Shown piece by piece: positions 1 through 6,735 of a stretch of 32,709 nucleotides of DNA. How positions within the stretch are numbered: position 1 is the first letter of the stretch; each line of letters opens with the position of its first letter. The stretch lies in assembly GCA_947374485.1 (NCBI GenBank), contig CANCCF010000027.1:1-32709 (forward strand), given 5' to 3'. A model generated the notes under the pieces. It saw only the letters and a list, made by a program, of their open reading frames with translations. It was not told the origin of the DNA and made no database searches. The DNA is from Comamonadaceae bacterium. Its GTDB lineage: Bacteria; Pseudomonadota; Gammaproteobacteria; Burkholderiales; Burkholderiaceae_C. A program made the position numbers and the translations under genes.

Positions 1-218
1 AGGAAAGGGCCCAGGTAGTCATTCTGCAAGGTCCAGGCGGGCGACACGTGCTCCCCCAGCCAGGCACTCAGGCGCGTGGTGAAGCCGGTGGCGCCCAGCC
101 CATGGCCTGTCAGCACAAAGGTCAGGAGCAGCACCGTGCCCAGGGCAAAGCCGGCAAGCCAGTCGGGCCAGTAGGGACGTTCTGGAATGTTGCAAGCGGT
201 CATGGAAGGTGTTTTCAT
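1..218 (-). CDS. YeeE/YedE-family sulfur-compound transporter, N-terminal part (cut by window edge)
   Basis: The minus strand reads from an ATG at 218 off the left edge, giving about 72 residues. After a short hydrophilic start there is a first membrane segment followed by the phrase TGHGLGATGFTTRLSAW, which is typical of the YeeE/YedE (DUF395, PmpA/PmpB) membrane proteins linked to thiosulfate or other sulfur-species transport. A second ATG at 203 is in frame; neither start has a good ribosome binding site, so the first five residues are uncertain. The gene follows the thioredoxin-like gene in the same direction after 100 bases that hold a minus-strand TATAAT and an AT-rich dyad, so it probably has its own regulated promoter. 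The family call rests on one conserved segment only; the rest of the protein is outside the window. Confidence 0.75.
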   Translation of the reverse strand, partial: MKTPSMTACNIPERPYWPDWLAGFALGTVLLLTFVLTGHGLGATGFTTRLSAWLGEHVSPAWTLQNDYLGPF

Positions 219-225
219 AAATCGC

Positions 226-249
226 TATATAAGCAGCTACTATTATATG
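226..249. promoter_or_regulatory. AT-rich dyad, candidate ArsR-family operator over a promoter
   Basis: ATATAA and TTATAT form a perfect 6-base inverted repeat separated by 10 bases (227-248). The first 15 bases, ATATAAGCAGCTACT, recur with one change at 1801-1815. The minus strand within the dyad reads TATAAT (247 to 242), a consensus -10 box pointing to the YeeE/YedE gene starting at 218; the -35 is weak (TGCACG at 17-base spacing). A repressor bound here would cover the promoter. Assignment to the ArsR gene at 3531-3866 is inference. Confidence 0.5.
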
Positions 250-318
250 AATGATGTCCGGCTTCGTGCACCTGCGACACCGTACTTACCCTGAACGGTC
301 TTTCTTGCGCGGCGCTGC

Positions 319-786
319 TCAGGCCGCAATGAGGGATTTGGCCTGGCGCAGTCGGTCATCCAGGTAGGCCCCGTAGAAGTCCGGGATGTAGCCGCCGCTC
401 ATGCGCTCCACCACCTCGACGCCGCCGCGCCCGAAGAACAGGATGGTGGGCGCCACTGCCACGTTCATGGAGCGTATCCATTCATCGTGGGTTTGCATTT
501 GGCCCAGAAAGTTCTTCACCATGTGTTTGCTGCGCATGTCGACCTGCACCACCGGCAAGCCATGGCGCTGGTGCAGCGGGAGCAGGTAGTTTTCGCGGGC
601 CATGCGGCAAAACGGGCACCCCTCCAGGCTCACCATGACCAGCAGGGGGGCACCCGAGGCAAGAGCTAGTCGCAACTCATCGGCAAGCGACACGGATACG
701 GGCAGCATGGGAGGAGCCGCGTGCACGGTGTGCACCAGGGTGGCAGCCAATGAGGCCATCAGCAGTGTGCGGCGTGGTATGACCAT
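319..786 (-). CDS. Exported thioredoxin-fold protein (SoxW/thioredoxin-like, CPFC motif)
   Basis: The 155-residue product starts with a basic-hydrophobic export signal containing RR (MVIPRRTLLM, then about 12 hydrophobic residues ending near AHAA-like VHAA). The thioredoxin fold is shown by the redox motif C57-P-F-C60 and the cis-proline segment VAPT (P113). Such small periplasmic thioredoxin-like proteins, often called SoxW or SoxS-like, keep sulfur-oxidation proteins reduced. The ATG overlaps the TGA of the upstream hydrolase gene (TGATG at 784-788), which implies translational coupling; a TTG one codon earlier is also possible. Its place between a SoxH-like hydrolase and a sulfur transporter supports a role in periplasmic thiol or persulfide chemistry. 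The exact partner is unknown. Confidence 0.8.
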   Translation of the reverse strand: MVIPRRTLLMASLAATLVHTVHAAPPMLPVSVSLADELRLALASGAPLLVMVSLEGCPFCRMARENYLLPLHQRHGLPVVQVDMRSKHMVKNFLGQMQTHDEWIRSMNVAVAPTILFFGRGGVEVVERMSGGYIPDFYGAYLDDRLRQAKSLIAA

Positions 787-1745
787 CAATTGGCCTCGTG
801 CTCCAGCAGCAGGAAAGTGTTGTAGGCATTCATGCGATTGGCCACCCTGAACAGGGGCAGGTGTTCGAAGGCGGACCAGTCCGTTGCCGCGTAGGCACTC
901 TCGAAAGGTTCCATGTTTCTGGCTGCCTCGCCCATGGTGGTGCGCAGGTAGGCCAGGTAATCGCGGGTGAGCTGCATGTCGGTGCGCGCGTCCTTGGACA
1001 AGGATCCGTGGCCCGGCACAATCACCTGGGCATCAAAACCCAGCAAGGTGTCCAGTGCAGCGATCCAGTGCCTGCTGTCGGCCTGGCCCACATAGGGAAT
1101 GCGGCTGCGGAAGACCAGGTCACCGGCAAACAGCACCCTTTCCGAGGGCAGATAAATGGCAATGTCCTCCGGGGTGTGGGCTGGACCGACGGGCCTGATC
1201 TGCAACTGCACGCCGCCCACCACCAGGTCGGTGGCGCCACCGATCCACACGTCCGCTGGCACCAGCCGGGTCTCTGCATTGATCCATGGTGCCAACTCCT
1301 GCCGGGAGGCTTCCAGGCGCAGGCGTGCGGTGTCGGAATTCAGGTATTCCATGGCAGCCTGGTGGGCGATGATTTTCGCGCCGACCGCCTTGAAGGCCTG
1401 CAAGCCATAGATGTGGTCCGCGTGGTAATGCGTGACGAGCACATGGGTGACGGGCAGGGGCGTAATTTTTTTGATCTCGGCAATCAAGCGCTCGGCCAGG
1501 GCCGGGGAGCCCAGCGAATCGATGACCACCACGCCGGCAGGCGTCACCACAAAACCGGCATTCGAAATGAAATTCTGGTTGGCAGGCGAGCCGAGTGCGG
1601 AAACACCTTCCACGTACCAGGCCGAAGCAGACACGCGTTGCACCGCCATCACGGTGGCGTCCTGCGCCAGGCTCAGCAGTGCAAAGCATTGCAGGCACAA
1701 GCCCGGCAGAAGGCGACTGGCCCACAGTCGCATCGTAGGTGTCAT
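786..1745 (-). CDS. Exported metallo-beta-lactamase-fold hydrolase, SoxH-like
   Basis: This 319-residue protein has a hydrophobic N-terminal signal (about residues 7-28). The zinc motif is complete: H106-x-H108-x-D110-H111 (THYHADH), H190 in the HTPED segment, D209 in AGDLVF and H246 in PGHG. This is the class-B-like, glyoxalase-II-type hydrolase fold. Exported members near sulfur-oxidation genes are called SoxH or quinoprotein-relay metallohydrolases; their substrate is not firmly known, but thioesters or persulfide adducts are plausible. The gene is the first of a minus-strand pair with the thioredoxin-like gene (stop and start overlap) and is divergent from the YeeE/YedE gene at 1836. The fold and metal site are certain; the specific substrate is not. 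Confidence 0.82.
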   Translation of the reverse strand: MTPTMRLWASRLLPGLCLQCFALLSLAQDATVMAVQRVSASAWYVEGVSALGSPANQNFISNAGFVVTPAGVVVIDSLGSPALAERLIAEIKKITPLPVTHVLVTHYHADHIYGLQAFKAVGAKIIAHQAAMEYLNSDTARLRLEASRQELAPWINAETRLVPADVWIGGATDLVVGGVQLQIRPVGPAHTPEDIAIYLPSERVLFAGDLVFRSRIPYVGQADSRHWIAALDTLLGFDAQVIVPGHGSLSKDARTDMQLTRDYLAYLRTTMGEAARNMEPFESAYAATDWSAFEHLPLFRVANRMNAYNTFLLLEHEAN

Positions 1746-1799
1746 ATTGCATCCAGAAGATTGCGCAGCGTCAAAGGACGAACCGGGTTAATCTACCAT

Positions 1800-1823
1800 C
1801 ATATAAGCAACTACTGAATTAGT
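1800..1823. promoter_or_regulatory. AT-rich operator-like site between divergent sulfur genes
   Basis: The segment ATATAAGCAACTACT (1801-1815) matches 14 of 15 bases of the site at 227-241. It sits in the 90-base gap between the SoxH-like gene (minus, start 1745) and the YeeE/YedE gene (plus, start 1836). The minus strand reads TATGAT at 1803-1798, a possible -10 box for the hydrolase gene. A further ATAT occurs at 1833-1836 just at the transporter start. One repressor bound here could control both directions. Confidence 0.5.
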
Positions 1824-1835
1824 GAGAACCACTAT

Positions 1836-2933
1836 ATGAACTTGACGGCTGTGGTCGAGCAATACGGAGAGAGCGCGGTACTGGCAAGCGGCGGCCTGTG
1901 CATTGGCATGCTGTTTGGATTCTTTGCCCAGCGCTCACGCTTTTGCCTGCGCTCGGCCGTCATCGAGTTCTGGCACCGCAAGTTGGGTGAGAAGTTGTCG
2001 GTCTGGCTGCTCGCCTTCTCCAGCGCCGTGGTGGCGGTGCAGCTTCTGATCCTGTTGCATGGACTGGATGTCAGTGCCGCACGCCAGCTCGCCTCGCGTG
2101 GCAGTCTGTCGGGTGCCATGGTGGGCGGCCTGCTGTTTGGCGGCGGCATGATCATGACGCGCGGCTGCGCGAGCCGGCTGCTGGTCTTGTCCGCCAATGG
2201 CAATTTGCGCGCCCTGCTTTCCGGCCTTGTTTTTGCGGTAAGCGCGCAGTCCGCACTGTCCGGTGCCCTGGCACCGGTGCGCAATGCCATCAGCGCCTGG
2301 TGGACCGTGGACGGCGGCAGTGCACGGGACTTGCTGGCCCTTACCGGCGCCGGTCATGCGGGGGGCTTGTTGTTCGGGCTGCTGTGGCTGGCGGCCGGTC
2401 TTTATGTCTCCATCCGCAGTGGCTGGGGTCTGTGGAAGTGGGTGGGTGGCATAGGCACCGGCCTGACGATTGCGGCGGGCTGGTATTTCACCTACCTGGT
2501 TTCCACCAACACCTTTGAAGTCGTGCAAGTCCAGGGTTTGACCTTCAGCGGCCCATCGGCGGAGTGGCTGATGCGCGTTCTGTCCTCGCCCGCACCTGGC
2601 ATCGGATTTGACTTCGGGCTTTTGCCCGGCGTGTTTGCGGGCTCGTTTTTGGGTGCCTGGCTGGGCCGGGACCTCTCGCTCGAAGGCTTCAAGGACGGCT
2701 ACAGCATGACGCGCTACATTGCGGGCGCCATGCTGATGGGCTTTGGTGCCATGTTGGCCGGCGGCTGTGCCGTGGGTGCAGGCATGACCGGTGGCTCCAT
2801 CTTTGCGCTCACCGCCTGGCTGGCCCTGCTGGGCATGTGGGTCGGCGCCGGCATGGTCGACCGCCTGCTCGACACCCACCCGTCCGACGCCAACACCATC
2901 CCCTTGGCCGCCATGCCCATGCGCGCAACCTGA
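1836..2933 (+). CDS. YeeE/YedE-family membrane transporter (TsuA-like, full length)
   Basis: The 365-residue polytopic membrane protein has the internally duplicated architecture of YeeE/YedE (DUF395) transporters. Conserved cysteine segments are visible in both halves: RFCLR (C37), TRGCASR (C111) and AGGCAVGAG (C311). In the thiosulfate importer TsuA of this family, conserved cysteines line the path and interact with thiosulfate, so uptake of thiosulfate or a related sulfur anion is the likely role. The ATG at 1836 has only a weak upstream GTGAG. The gene is divergent from the SoxH-like/thioredoxin pair and is followed after 195 bases by the DsrE-family gene in the same direction. The substrate is inferred from family and neighbours. 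Confidence 0.85.
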   Translation: MNLTAVVEQYGESAVLASGGLCIGMLFGFFAQRSRFCLRSAVIEFWHRKLGEKLSVWLLAFSSAVVAVQLLILLHGLDVSAARQLASRGSLSGAMVGGLLFGGGMIMTRGCASRLLVLSANGNLRALLSGLVFAVSAQSALSGALAPVRNAISAWWTVDGGSARDLLALTGAGHAGGLLFGLLWLAAGLYVSIRSGWGLWKWVGGIGTGLTIAAGWYFTYLVSTNTFEVVQVQGLTFSGPSAEWLMRVLSSPAPGIGFDFGLLPGVFAGSFLGAWLGRDLSLEGFKDGYSMTRYIAGAMLMGFGAMLAGGCAVGAGMTGGSIFALTAWLALLGMWVGAGMVDRLLDTHPSDANTIPLAAMPMRAT

Positions 2934-3019
2934 GCGCCCTGCCGCCGCATTCCCTGCGACAAGCGGCTCCGTTCGGAATCCTGTGCGGCGATCCCGCCAG
3001 GATATCCATTCGAACCGAC

Positions 3020-3039
3020 TTATATTCGACTACCATATG
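3020..3039. promoter_or_regulatory. Third AT-rich operator-like site, upstream of the DsrE gene
   Basis: The bases TTATATTCGACTACCATATG place the same CTACY core between two ATAT elements as in the sites at 226 and 1800, although flanking bases differ. It lies about 90 bases before the DsrE-family start, inside the 195-base gap 2934-3128. A -10-like TATATT or TACCAT overlaps it but no good -35 is visible. The match is weaker than that between the other two sites. Confidence 0.35.
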
Positions 3040-3128
3040 CTGTCAGCCGCAAAGAGCGTGATACCCATTCGCCGCGGCAGGCGGCCACCCGGTGTGGTCA
3101 TTTCCCACGTTGAAACAGGAGACAAACC

Positions 3129-3542
3129 ATGTTCAAATTTTTCCTTTCGCTGGTTCTGGCGATGTGCTTTGGCTTCGCGCAAGGACAGGACATCAAGGTC
3201 GTGTACCACATCAATACGGGGGTGGAAAGCGCTGCGGCCGCCTTGAACAACATTCAAAACCACTTGAATGCCGAGCCCGGGGTGAAGATCGTGGTGGTTA
3301 CCCATGGACCAGGGATCGACTTTCTCTTGCAGGACGCAAAGGACAGCAAGGGGCGCGAGTTCAGTTCAGCCGTCAGTGACCTCTCCGCCAAGGGCGTGCA
3401 GTTCCGGGTTTGCAACAACACCCTGGTGAGCCGCAATATCAACCCCGACAAACTGCTGATGGAAACCACGGTTGTTCCCTCGGGTGTGGCCGAGGTGGCG
3501 CGGCTGCAGGCCAAAGAAGGCTATGTCTACCTAAAGCCTTGA
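3129..3542 (+). CDS. Exported DsrE-family protein
   Basis: The 137-residue product begins with a clear signal peptide (MFKFFLSLVLAMCFGFAQG, cleavage probably after residue 18-20). The mature part has a DsrE/DsrF-like fold pattern: an opening strand KVVYHINTG, the strand KIVVVTHGPG with the following helix, and a conserved single cysteine in FRVCNNTL (C95). Family members bind sulfur as persulfide on such a cysteine and act as sulfur carriers; exported ones are common beside sox or YeeE genes. The start is well supported by CAGGAG seven bases upstream. Its last 12 bases overlap the tail of the convergent ArsR gene. The periplasmic carrier role is inferred. Confidence 0.82.
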   Translation: MFKFFLSLVLAMCFGFAQGQDIKVVYHINTGVESAAAALNNIQNHLNAEPGVKIVVVTHGPGIDFLLQDAKDSKGREFSSAVSDLSAKGVQFRVCNNTLVSRNINPDKLLMETTVVPSGVAEVARLQAKEGYVYLKP

Positions 3543-3866
3543 ATCTTCTTCGACCTGACCACAGACCGCCTTGCACAGTTGGACGATCTGCTCATTGGCG
3601 ATGCTGTAGTAGATTTGCACACCATCGCGCTGTTTGGCCAGCACACCTGCCTTGTACAAGGTGTTGAGGTGCTGGGACATATTGGGTTGGGTGGTGTCGA
3701 TTTTGCTCAGCAGGTAGCTCACGTTTTGCTCGCCCTCACACAGGCAGCTGATGATTTTGAGCCGCATGGGGGCTGACATCACGCGAAACAGCTCCGCAGC
3801 CTTGTCAAAGACGTGATCGGGCTTGTCCAGCTCGGAACGGACTTTTTTGCGGGTACGAATCACCAT
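3531..3866 (-). CDS. ArsR/SmtB-family repressor with four cysteines, probable thiol/sulfur sensor
   Basis: The 111-residue protein is a typical winged-helix ArsR/SmtB regulator: a helix with the APMRLKIIS signature, a recognition helix around TTQPNMSQHLNTLYKAG and a wing around QRDGVQIYYSI. Cysteines are at 41, 43, 98 and 102. A cysteine near 41 and one near the C terminus is the layout of the persulfide/sulfide sensors BigR and SqrR and of the SoxR-type repressors of sox genes, so it most likely senses reactive sulfur rather than a metal. I chose the ATG at 3866 because homologues start this way; no strong ribosome site is seen and longer upstream reading lacks conserved features. It ends inside the convergent DsrE gene. 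Targets are probably the three operator-like sites at 226, 1800 and 3020. Confidence 0.85.
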   Translation of the reverse strand: MVIRTRKKVRSELDKPDHVFDKAAELFRVMSAPMRLKIISCLCEGEQNVSYLLSKIDTTQPNMSQHLNTLYKAGVLAKQRDGVQIYYSIANEQIVQLCKAVCGQVEEDSRL

Positions 3867-3975
3867 AGGAACTTGTAGCCCCTGGCTGGGGCCTCTGATT
3901 GCGCTGTGCAGGGGTCCAGTATAGGTTACGCCGCGTCGGCACACTCCGCCACCAGCGCAGGCAAAAGCCTGGCCG

Positions 3976-4605
3976 TTACAGAAAATATCCGTTGTCGATC
4001 TGCTGCAGCAACTGCTCCGCGCGCAGCCACTCGCCATACCCTGAGGCCGGGTTGAGGTGGCCTACGGCGCCCACATGCACCACGGTGCTGCCCCATTGCA
4101 CGGCCATGGCTTCCACACGCGGTAGCGCGGCCAGCGGGTCGTTGCTGCTGGCAGCCACCAGCGAGGGGAACGGCAGGGGGCTGGCGGGCACCGGCAGCCA
4201 GCCGTGGGCCTGCAAGGTCTCCAGCGTGGGGTAGCCTGCGGGCAGTGGCGTCTCGAAGTCGGGGGGTGCGGCCAGCAGTGCGCCTTGCACGGCATGGCGG
4301 TATTTTTGCGCCCAGTGCAGCAGCATGATGACGCCGCCACTGTGGGCCACAAAGATGAGTGGCCCCTGGACGGCCCGCACGGTGCGCTCGATGGCCTCGA
4401 CGCGCGCGGCGCAGTCCAAGGCCTCTTCGCGCAGCGGCGGCACCGAGACCACGGCGCGGGTCTTGGCCAGCTTGGCCTCCAGCAGGGTTTGCCAGTGTTC
4501 GGCCACACGCTCGCGCAGGCCGGGCACGATGACCACGGTGGCCAGTGCGTGGGCAGCTTGGGTTGTCTTGATGGGTCGTGCGGTTGGCATGGTGGCGGTG
4601 GGCAT
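3976..4605 (-). CDS. RBBP9/YdeN-family alpha/beta hydrolase
   Basis: The 209-residue protein matches the small serine-hydrolase family RBBP9/YdeN (DUF1234). The early strand VVIVPGL, the nucleophile elbow VAHSGGV with Ser89, the acid in SSNDPLA (Asp156) and the His183 segment VGHLNPASGYGEW are all present, in the usual order. The elbow has A-H-S-G-G instead of the common G-H-S-x-G. The start at 4605 has AAGGA eight bases upstream. It is the last gene of the long minus-strand directon, 19 bases after the YeiH-type gene. Substrates of this family are poorly known; here it could be an accessory esterase or lactonase of the catabolic system, but this is a guess from position. Confidence 0.8.
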   Translation of the reverse strand: MPTATMPTARPIKTTQAAHALATVVIVPGLRERVAEHWQTLLEAKLAKTRAVVSVPPLREEALDCAARVEAIERTVRAVQGPLIFVAHSGGVIMLLHWAQKYRHAVQGALLAAPPDFETPLPAGYPTLETLQAHGWLPVPASPLPFPSLVAASSNDPLAALPRVEAMAVQWGSTVVHVGAVGHLNPASGYGEWLRAEQLLQQIDNGYFL

Positions 4606-4624
4606 GGCAGTTGTCCTTGGGTGC

Positions 4625-5632
4625 TTACAGGCCCCAGCGCATCATCAGGATGACGAGCCCGGCCAGGAAAAGGGTTTCACCCAGCATCAGCACAATCGGT
4701 TTGATGCCGACGCTGGCCAGTTCTTTGAGCTGGGTCTTCATGCCCAGGGCGCTGATGGCAATCACCAGGCACCAGCGCGAGAGTTCATTGGCACCACCCT
4801 GCACGGCGGCCGGTATCCAGCCGGTGCTGTTGAGTGCGGCCAGCAGCACAAAGCCCACTGCAAACCAGGGCAGGATGGGCGGGCGCGGTCCGCCGTCCTG
4901 GGCGCCGCGCAGGCGCGTCACCATGCTGGCGAAGGCAATCACCGGCAGCAGCATGGCCACGCGCATGAGCTTGACCACGGTGGCGGTGTCGCCGGTCTCT
5001 TGCGACATGCCGTAGCCCGCACCCACCACCTGCGCCACGTCGTGGATGGTGCCGCCCAAAAACACGCCCGCTTCAGACGGGCTCAGGTGCAGGGCGTTGA
5101 CGACCATGGGGTACAGAATCATGGCCAGCGTAGAGAGGGCCGAGACGCCAATGACGGTGAACAGCGTGGCCTTTTCCTTGCCCGGGTGCGCCGGCAGCGC
5201 CGCCGACAGCGCGAGGGCCGCGGAGGCCCCGCATATGGCCGTGGCACCTCCGGTGAGCAGCCCAAACAGGGTCTGGAAACCCATGGCGCGCGCCACCAGC
5301 ATGGCCACGCAAATCGTCACCACCACCGACACCAGCACCAGCAACACGGGCTGCCAGCCCAAAGCGGCAATCTGCGAGAAGGTGATGCGCATGCCCAGCA
5401 GGGCCACGCCCACGCGCAGGATTTCGCGCGAGGTGAATTCAATGCCGGTCTTGCACTGGCCGTCGGCCGAGAGAAAGTTCATGGCCATGCCCAGCAGCAG
5501 GGCAAACAGCATCACCGGCGCCTTGTAGTGCTCGGACAGGAAGCTGGCGGCGGCGGCCACGACAGCGGCGGCCATGAAGCCGGGCGCGAGAAGACGCGCC
5601 CGCGCGCCTGCGGGATGAAGAACCAGGATCAT
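4625..5632 (-). CDS. YeiH-family putative sulfate exporter
   Basis: The 335-residue hydrophobic protein belongs to the YeiH/YadS-like family (Cons_hypoth698), also known as the putative sulfate exporter family. Recognisable parts are LLLGMAMNFL near residue 50, REILRVGVALLGMRIT near 70-85, GGATAICGASAALA near 130, and GGTIHDVAQVVGAGYG near 195, all typical of the family; about nine or ten membrane segments are expected. Members beside sulfonate-degrading genes are thought to export sulfate or sulfite. The start has GGAG eight bases upstream. It lies 18 bases after the Rieske gene and 19 before the hydrolase gene, within the same operon-like run. The link with sulfur is by family name and context, not by any residue I can see. 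Confidence 0.85.
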   Translation of the reverse strand: MILVLHPAGARARLLAPGFMAAAVVAAAASFLSEHYKAPVMLFALLLGMAMNFLSADGQCKTGIEFTSREILRVGVALLGMRITFSQIAALGWQPVLLVLVSVVVTICVAMLVARAMGFQTLFGLLTGGATAICGASAALALSAALPAHPGKEKATLFTVIGVSALSTLAMILYPMVVNALHLSPSEAGVFLGGTIHDVAQVVGAGYGMSQETGDTATVVKLMRVAMLLPVIAFASMVTRLRGAQDGGPRPPILPWFAVGFVLLAALNSTGWIPAAVQGGANELSRWCLVIAISALGMKTQLKELASVGIKPIVLMLGETLFLAGLVILMMRWGL

Positions 5633-5650
5633 GAAAAAACTCCGGATGAA

Positions 5651-6052
5651 TTAAAGCGGGGGCGGTGGCAGGCTGGCCACGGTGACAAAGGTCTGCCCGT
5701 CGTCCACCACCACCGGATAGGTGCGGGCCGCCAGGCCCCCTTGAGCGGACATGCAGCCGCTGCGGATATCAAATTGCAAACCGTGCGCCGGGCAGCGCAG
5801 CATGAAGCCCTGCAACTGGCCCATCACCAGCGAAGCACCGCCGTGCGGGCAGGAGTCGTCCATCGCATACAAGGCGTCCTCCACGCTGAAGATGGCCAGC
5901 GAAAGGCCCCCTTCACGCACGATGGAGCGGCTGCCTGCGGCGGGCAGTTTGTGGGCCGGCAGCAGCACCCGCTGCACGCCCTTAACGGGGCTCTGAACGG
6001 GGCCCGCCTTCGGGCTCGGCTCCGGCGCCAGCTGTTCGCTCGGCTGGCTCAC
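5651..6052 (-). CDS. Small Rieske [2Fe-2S] ferredoxin-type protein
   Basis: The 133-residue protein has both Rieske cluster ligand pairs: C68-P-H70 (SCPHGGASL) and C87-P-A-H90 (RCPAHGLQFD). There is no oxygenase catalytic domain and no membrane anchor, so it is a stand-alone ferredoxin like those of ring-hydroxylating dioxygenase systems, or a NirD-like subunit. The first 30 residues are proline-rich and probably disordered. The GTG start overlaps the TGA of the DsbA-like gene (GTGA at 6049-6052), so the two are translationally coupled. It probably passes electrons to an oxygenase or reductase; which one cannot be seen, as TauD-type enzymes do not need a ferredoxin. Confidence 0.85.
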   Translation of the reverse strand: MSQPSEQLAPEPSPKAGPVQSPVKGVQRVLLPAHKLPAAGSRSIVREGGLSLAIFSVEDALYAMDDSCPHGGASLVMGQLQGFMLRCPAHGLQFDIRSGCMSAQGGLAARTYPVVVDDGQTFVTVASLPPPPL

Positions 6053-6702
6053 AGCGCCGCCTCGCCTTGCCGCGCGCCACAGGCCTGCAGCATGGCGTCC
6101 AGCAACACCTCTGGCAGCAGTGCGCCAGACATTGCCCGTTGCTGGTTGAAAACAAAGAAGGGCACGCCGGGCACATCCCGTGCTTCGGGTTGCCCGGCAC
6201 CGCTGTCGAGCCAGGTCTCCAGCGCAGCGGCAGGCAAGCCGTGGTCTGCGGCGATGGCCCGCAAGACAGCGCGGTCACCCAGGTTCTGGCCCTGGTGGAA
6301 ATGCGCCGCAAACAGTTGCTCCAGCAAGGCCGCAAACGGCGCCGCTGGCAGACGGGTGCCGGCAAAGGCCAGCAACTGGTGCGCGAGCAGGGTGTTGGGC
6401 ATGCGCGGTATGCCGTCGAAGTCGATCTGCAAGCCTGCCCGCGCGGCCGCTGCGTTCACTTGCGCCTGGCGCTGGCGCAGGGCCTGCGCGCCACCCAGGC
6501 GCTGCAGGTAAAAAGCGTTGAAGTCCCAGCCCTGCGGCGGCACATCGGGCAGCAGTTGCACCGAGTGCCAACGCAGCGCCACAGCAGTTTCTGGCGCGAC
6601 GTGCTGAAATTGCCGCAGGGCCGCATCCAGGTGGCGCTTGCCAATCAGGCACCAGGGGCAGATCAGGTCCAAGTAGATGTCGATGGTCAGCGTGTTGGCC
6701 AT
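6049..6702 (-). CDS. DsbA-family (FrnE-like) thiol oxidoreductase
   Basis: The 217-residue protein starts directly with a strand and the motif C15-P-W-C18 (LDLICPWCLIGK), followed by the helical insertion and the cis-proline segment GVPFFVFN near residue 178. No signal peptide is present, so it is cytoplasmic, as is usual for the FrnE / 2-hydroxychromene-2-carboxylate-isomerase-like branch of the DsbA family. These proteins act as disulfide oxidoreductases or glutathione-dependent isomerases in catabolic and polyketide pathways. The start is preceded by AGGAG at good spacing. It overlaps the Rieske gene by four bases and follows the MFS gene by 33. A thiol-dependent step in the pathway is possible; the substrate is unknown. 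Confidence 0.85.
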   Translation of the reverse strand: MANTLTIDIYLDLICPWCLIGKRHLDAALRQFQHVAPETAVALRWHSVQLLPDVPPQGWDFNAFYLQRLGGAQALRQRQAQVNAAAARAGLQIDFDGIPRMPNTLLAHQLLAFAGTRLPAAPFAALLEQLFAAHFHQGQNLGDRAVLRAIAADHGLPAAALETWLDSGAGQPEARDVPGVPFFVFNQQRAMSGALLPEVLLDAMLQACGARQGEAAL

Positions 6703-6735
6703 GTCTGCTCCTGCTCGCCTTTGTTTGCCTGCCGC

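Noticed and set aside
4325..6511. Very long plus-strand open frame (728 codons) opposite the hydrolase, YeiH and Rieske genes
   Set aside because: Its translation is low-complexity, rich in His, Gln, Gly and Ala, with no recognisable domain. The minus strand here holds four well-defined families with proper ribosome sites. It is an antisense shadow of GC-rich codons.
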